From assembly GCF_000967655.1 (NCBI RefSeq), contig NZ_JXYA01000019.1, positions 1-64,000 of the forward strand: 64,000 nucleotides of DNA, in the 5' to 3' direction. Numbering within the stretch: position 1 is the first letter of the stretch; every line of letters begins with the position of its first letter. A program made the translations under genes and the position numbers. This stretch comes from Pseudoalteromonas rubra. Its GTDB lineage: Bacteria; Pseudomonadota; Gammaproteobacteria; Enterobacterales; Alteromonadaceae. The notes under the pieces were generated by a model, which saw only the letters and a list, made by a program, of their open reading frames with translations, ran no database searches and was not told the DNA's origin. Shown piece after piece: positions 58,547 to 64,000 of this stretch.

Positions 58547-59668
58547 ATGAAATCTCATATTGCCGCCCTTTTGCTGGCAACGAGTGCTGTTTTTCCTGCC
58601 CTAGCACAAACGCTGGCGGTTAAAACCAGTGCGCCCGAGCGTTATGTCGTTAAAAAAGGGGATACCCTTTGGGATATTTCCAGTCTGTATCTGAACAGTC
58701 CCTGGAAGTGGCCTGCATTGTGGCAGTGGAATCCACAAATCAACAATCCGCATCTGATTTATCCCGGGGACGTGTTATCGCTGCACTATGATAGCGAGGG
58801 GAATCCACGGCTGAGTCTGGCTAAGGGCGTACGTCGACTCTCCCCTCAGGTCCGTGTTGTCAGTGATAAAAACCAGGCTATTCCGACTTTGCCTTTGGCG
58901 GTGATGGAACCCTTTATGCGCTTTGAACAGGCGATGGGGGAGTCAGACTTTGACCAGTTGCCTATGGTGCTGGGCTCAAACTTCAATTACAAAATGAACA
59001 TTGAAGGGCATCTTTTGTATGTCAAAGGGGATCTGCCTCGTGGTGGTAACTATGGTATTTATCGTAAGGGAGACGCTTATCGCGATCCTGATAACGGCGC
59101 GATTTTAGCCTATGAGTCTATTCTGGTCGGGACCGGCCGGGTGGTCAGAACCGGTAATATTGAAGCCGGTAAACCGAGCACAGTGAAGATTGAATCGGTT
59201 CGTCGTGAGGTAAAGCCCAGTGACGTGCTGATGCCTATCTCGAGCGGACAAAGTTATTCGGCTAACTTCAAAATGACCCAGCCGGTGCAGGCCATTTCAG
59301 GCAACATCATTGCGAGCAGCAATAAGTTGCGTGAGTTCAGCACCATGGCGGTTGTGGTTATCGACTTAGGTCGTAAAGATGACCTGCATGAAGGGAATGT
59401 ACTTGCAATCCATCGCCAGTCTCCTACAGTGATTGAGAAGGAGTCGGGTCCGAGTTATATCGAAGATGCCAGCAGCCTGGACAAAGTGATCACGCAAGTG
59501 AGCGAATGGTTTGGTGAAGAGAACGACGAAGACAGCGTCGTCTGGCATATGCCAAAAGAACAGGTCGGCGAACTCATGTTGTTCAAAGTGTATGACAACA
59601 TCAGTTATGCCATGGTGACCAAAACACGCCAGCCCGTCAGAGTGGGGGATTCTGTCAGCAGTCGTTAA
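58547..59668 (+). CDS. LysM-domain periplasmic protein
   Basis: 373 aa. Signal peptide (about 1-20, ending LAQ), then a single LysM domain (RYVVKKGDTLWDISSLYLNSPWKWPALWQWNPQINNPHLIYPGDVLSLHY, about 32-82) that binds peptidoglycan, and a roughly 280-residue beta-rich part of unknown function. Divergent from def and upstream of dprA, a common arrangement in gammaproteobacteria. Confidence 0.9.
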   Translation: MKSHIAALLLATSAVFPALAQTLAVKTSAPERYVVKKGDTLWDISSLYLNSPWKWPALWQWNPQINNPHLIYPGDVLSLHYDSEGNPRLSLAKGVRRLSPQVRVVSDKNQAIPTLPLAVMEPFMRFEQAMGESDFDQLPMVLGSNFNYKMNIEGHLLYVKGDLPRGGNYGIYRKGDAYRDPDNGAILAYESILVGTGRVVRTGNIEAGKPSTVKIESVRREVKPSDVLMPISSGQSYSANFKMTQPVQAISGNIIASSNKLREFSTMAVVVIDLGRKDDLHEGNVLAIHRQSPTVIEKESGPSYIEDASSLDKVITQVSEWFGEENDEDSVVWHMPKEQVGELMLFKVYDNISYAMVTKTRQPVRVGDSVSSR

Positions 59669-59736
59669 TCCCGCAGCTTGCCTTAGTATGATTTCATGGT
59701 TTTAGCACAGGAGTGCACTTTGCTCAGGGAGGGCGC

Positions 59737-60816
59737 ATGGCAACACTGGATTTACGGCACAGTCTGGCACTGAGGATATGTCCCGGGCTGGGCAGCAATA
59801 CAATGGAGCGGGCTATTCAGCACATCACGCCCGCCGAACTTTTCACTGTTTCGTCCCTCAGGTTGCATGAAGTGGGGCTGCCTCAGGACGCAATCCACTA
59901 CCTTCAAGCACCAGACTGGCACTTTATCGATACCCTGATCCAGCGATGCATCGCACAGCACATTCAGCTGGTTGGCTACTTTGACGCCGCTTACCCGCCA
60001 TTATTAAAACAGATCAGCAGCGCGCCTTTGATGCTCTTTTGCAAAGGCCGGTTGTCTTTATTATCTGAGCCACAAATTGCCATCGTGGGCAGTCGTAATG
60101 CAACAGCCACCGGGCTGGAGATTGCCAGGGAGTTTGGCCGGTCACTCAGTGGTGCGGGCATGACGGTGACTTCGGGGCTGGCCAGAGGCGTGGATGGCGC
60201 AGCCCATCAGGGCGCACTGAGCCAGGGGGGCGCCACTCTGGCTGTACTGGGGACCGGGGTCGATGTGGTCTATCCGCGCCGTCACAATACTTTATATCAG
60301 CAGGTCGCCGAGCAGGGGTTACTGGTGAGCGAATTTTTACCGGGCAGCCAACCTAAAGCCGAGCACTTTCCACGTCGCAATCGGATTATTTCAGGCCTCT
60401 CGCTGGGTGTGCTGGTGGTCGAGGCCGAAATAAAAAGTGGCTCATTGATCACCGCACGTTACGCCCTGGAGCAAAACAAAGAGGTGTTTGCCGTGCCAGG
60501 TTCAATCCGTAACCCCTTGTCTCAGGGGTGCCATTATTTGCTCAAAGACGGTGCAAAATTGACAGAGCGGATAGAGGATATTCTCGAAGAGGTAAGATTT
60601 TTCTCCGAAAACGGTCTATATATAGTAGAAAGTGACCAAAAACAGGAGCACTGCCCCGTATTGCAGCATCTCGGCTTTGAGGTAACCAGTGTAGATACCT
60701 TATCGCAGAGGACCCAGTGGCCAGTAGAGAAGGTGCTTGCCAGACTACTGGACCTTGAGCTTGAAGACAAAGTAGAACGCGTACTAGACGGCTACATCAA
60801 ATTAGCGAGGGGTTAA
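59737..60816 (+). CDS. dprA: DNA processing protein DprA/Smf
   Basis: 359 aa. N-terminal SAM-like region, Rossmann core ([90 protein letters not shown]) and a C-terminal winged-helix. Loads RecA on incoming single-stranded DNA. The start [10 protein letters not shown] is chosen for the strong GGGAGGG ribosome site; a GTG 8 codons earlier is rejected. Confidence 0.96.
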   Translation: MATLDLRHSLALRICPGLGSNTMERAIQHITPAELFTVSSLRLHEVGLPQDAIHYLQAPDWHFIDTLIQRCIAQHIQLVGYFDAAYPPLLKQISSAPLMLFCKGRLSLLSEPQIAIVGSRNATATGLEIAREFGRSLSGAGMTVTSGLARGVDGAAHQGALSQGGATLAVLGTGVDVVYPRRHNTLYQQVAEQGLLVSEFLPGSQPKAEHFPRRNRIISGLSLGVLVVEAEIKSGSLITARYALEQNKEVFAVPGSIRNPLSQGCHYLLKDGAKLTERIEDILEEVRFFSENGLYIVESDQKQEHCPVLQHLGFEVTSVDTLSQRTQWPVEKVLARLLDLELEDKVERVLDGYIKLARG

Positions 60817-60818
60817 TT

Positions 60819-61292
60819 ATGTTTGATATCCTAATGTATTTATTCGAAAACTATATTCACAGCGAAGCGGATATCTTCGTCGAACAAAACGAACTCACTG
60901 ATGAACTGGTCGGGGCCGGTTTCAATCAAGACGAGATTTACAAAGCACTGGACTGGCTGGAGCAATTGGCCGATTTACAGCAGTCTGATGAAATTCCTTA
61001 TTTAAACGCCCGCCCGGATAGCGCGATCCGGATCTACACTGAGCAAGAATGTGCCATGCTGGACATCGAATGTCGGGGCTTTTTGATGTTTGTTGAGCAA
61101 ATAGGTGTGATAGATTGCACGACCCGAGAAATGGTCATTGACCGCTTATGTGCACTGGATAAACCGGCAATCTGCCTGGACGATTTAAAATGGGTGATCC
61201 TGATGGTGCTATTCAATGTTCCAGGTAAAGAACATGCCTATGCCCAGATGGAGGACCTGATCTTCGAAGAACCCACAGGTCCGCTGCATTAA
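60819..61292 (+). CDS. smg: Smg family protein (DUF494)
   Basis: 157 aa (E. coli Smg 157). [35 protein letters not shown] and the end [12 protein letters not shown] are typical. Function unknown. Two bp after dprA, as in E. coli. Confidence 0.94.
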   Translation: MFDILMYLFENYIHSEADIFVEQNELTDELVGAGFNQDEIYKALDWLEQLADLQQSDEIPYLNARPDSAIRIYTEQECAMLDIECRGFLMFVEQIGVIDCTTREMVIDRLCALDKPAICLDDLKWVILMVLFNVPGKEHAYAQMEDLIFEEPTGPLH

Positions 61293-61432
61293 CCCCCTTA
61301 CCTTCATTGAGGGGCACAGCTTCGTTAGGTCAGGCGAGTTGCCTGGCTGACGCTTCTTTGTTCCTTATATCACTTTCCCTTGATACTATTACGAACGCAC
61401 AGCCATTGGGGTGAAGTAGACGGGGACTTGTT

Positions 61433-61998
61433 ATGAGTAAAATAGATCATTCGTTGTTTAATGCAGACCAGCATGCCCTGGAGCGGGAGTACGAAGTATG
61501 CCCCAAGTGTGGCTCTGAACTGGTGATCAAGCACAGTAAGTCGGGCCCTTTCCTTGGCTGTGCCAGTTATCCCGCGTGCGATTATATTCGCGCCATCGCG
61601 CATCATGATAACCATGATATTAAGGTGCTCGAAGACAGCGCCTGTCCTTTGTGTAGCGAGCCACTGGTTGTACGTAATGGTCGCTATGGCATGTTTATCG
61701 GGTGTACTGGCTATCCTCAGTGTCACTATATTGCCCACGATGATGAACCCGAAGAAACGCCGGGCCCGTCCTGTCCCAAGTGCCAAAAAGGCACCTTGCA
61801 CAAACGCAAGAATAAGTATGGCAAGTTTTTTTATGCCTGCGATGCATACCCACAGTGCAAGTACAGTGTGAATCACCCGCCGGTTGCACACCCTTGTGAG
61901 GCCTGTGGCTGGCCCGTCATGGTGCAAAAACACCGGGGTGGAAAAGCTGTGCTACAATGCCCGCAGAAAGTTTGTCAGCATACAATTGAGGAGCCTCA

Positions 61999-62002
<4 letters not shown>
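61433..62002 (+). CDS. yrdD: Topoisomerase I-type zinc-ribbon protein (YrdD-like)
   Basis: 189 aa composed of four zinc ribbons: CPKCGSEL...GCASYPACDYI, CPLCSEPL...GCTGYPQCHYI, CPKCQKGTL...ACDAYPQCKYS and CEACGWPVM...CPQKVCQH. These resemble the C-terminal zinc fingers of topoisomerase I without the catalytic part. Probable nucleic-acid binding protein. Its stop overlaps the tsaC start. Confidence 0.92.
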
Positions 62003-63509
<1,507 letters not shown>

Positions 63510-63523
63510 CTTGATTACACATT

Positions 63524-63550
63524 AAAAAAGGCGCCGGTGGCGCCTTTTTT
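63524..63550. terminator. Bidirectional terminator between hemF and the chemotaxis gene
   Basis: A-run, GGCGCC-ggt-GGCGCC stem, T-run. Works for both converging genes. Confidence 0.93.
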
Positions 63551-63564
63551 GTATCAGGGTAATG

Positions 63565-64000
63565 TTATTCCAATCGGAAACTACGCACCTGCTCATCCAA
63601 AGAGCGGGCCAGGTCGAGCAGATTTTCACTGATCTGTTTGCTGCCATGGGCATCAATCAGAGATTGCTCAGCGTTGTCTCGAATTGCCACCACACTTTGA
63701 TTGATCTCCTCGGCGGCCAGGTTCTGCTGCTCCGTTGCATCGGCAATTTGCACATTCAGTGCATTGATCTCATGCATCTGATTCGAAATATCCTTGAGTG
63801 CCTGTGCCACCTGCTTGACCTGCATGGCGCGATCATCCGCTTCCTCACAAGATGCGCTCATTGCACTAACCGTTTGCGCGGCTTCGTTTTGCAGCTTGTC
63901 TATGGTGCGTTTTATTTCGTCGGTTGAATCATGCGTTCGGGTGGCCAGGGTGCGTACTTCGTCGGCAACCACGGCAAACCCGCGGCCTGCTTCACCGGCG
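63565..64000 (-). CDS. Methyl-accepting chemotaxis protein, C-terminal part (partial)
   Basis: The 145 visible C-terminal residues begin [29 protein letters not shown], the hairpin tip of the signalling domain that binds CheA and CheW, followed by the descending coiled coil ([23 protein letters not shown]). The gene continues beyond the right edge, so the sensor domain is unknown. Confidence 0.95.
   Translation of the reverse strand, partial: AGEAGRGFAVVADEVRTLATRTHDSTDEIKRTIDKLQNEAAQTVSAMSASCEEADDRAMQVKQVAQALKDISNQMHEINALNVQIADATEQQNLAAEEINQSVVAIRDNAEQSLIDAHGSKQISENLLDLARSLDEQVRSFRLE

Overview
The window looks like the chromosomal replication-origin region of a marine gammaproteobacterium of the order Alteromonadales, most likely Pseudoalteromonas. 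The grounds are the protein sequences I recognise, the gene order around the origin (atp operon, parAB, rsmG, mnmG, oriC, mioC, then dnaA-dnaN-recF-gyrB), and a prolidase that strongly resembles the Alteromonas/Pseudoalteromonas organophosphorus acid anhydrolase. All of this is read by eye; no database search was possible.

Region 1 (1-9.7 kb) is accessory and AT-rich. It holds an exporter (C39-peptidase ABC transporter plus HlyD-type membrane fusion protein, with a small NTF2-like protein) flanked by very small double-glycine peptide genes that ordinary gene callers tend to miss. On the left are two microcin-leader peptides (272-361 and 161-259) and a third, broken or partial one at the window edge. 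On the right is a pair of related peptides (6864-7001 and 6654-6794) whose short cores share the motif DGIITSK[M/L]P, followed by a secreted barrel-sandwich-like protein and a membrane-bound ToxR/CadC-type regulator. A 112-bp direct repeat upstream of the left peptides carries an 18-bp word that recurs upstream of the right peptides, so both sets are probably co-regulated. All four complete cores are only 14-16 residues, which suggests secreted signal peptides or mini-microcins. This is the best candidate for an undescribed system here. A fifth, orphan precursor-like gene lies far away at 42602-42763.

Region 2 (10.3-22.8 kb, all minus strand) holds the F1Fo ATP synthase operon atpIBEFHAGDC, the chromosome partition genes parAB, rsmG and mnmG. 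oriC follows at about 21841-22190, with an AT-rich triple 12/13-mer, 18 GATC sites in about 325 bp and five DnaA boxes. mioC comes next. Two perfect parS palindromes, the likely ParB targets, sit inside recF.

Region 3 (23.3-32 kb) carries mnmE and then an insertion between mnmE and yidC: a second ToxR/CadC-type regulator with a TPR-like periplasmic part, and a three-gene thiol-redox operon (CcdA/DsbD-like, TlpA-like, thioredoxin-like). An octamer repeated exactly ten times lies between this operon and yidC. Then come yidC, yidD, rnpA and rpmH.

Region 4 (32-42 kb, plus strand) holds dnaA-dnaN-recF-gyrB, preceded by a second GATC/DnaA-box cluster, then glyQ-glyS and a small lipoprotein.

Region 5 (42.6-64 kb) is mostly housekeeping: tusA, fadBA (fatty-acid beta-oxidation), slt, pepQ/OPAA, yigZ, trkH, a hypothetical protein, a PilZ protein, trkA-rsmB-fmt-def on the minus strand, then a LysM protein, dprA, smg, a topoisomerase-type zinc-ribbon protein, tsaC and hemF. 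The window ends inside a methyl-accepting chemotaxis protein. No rRNA, tRNA, insertion sequence, prophage or CRISPR array was seen.
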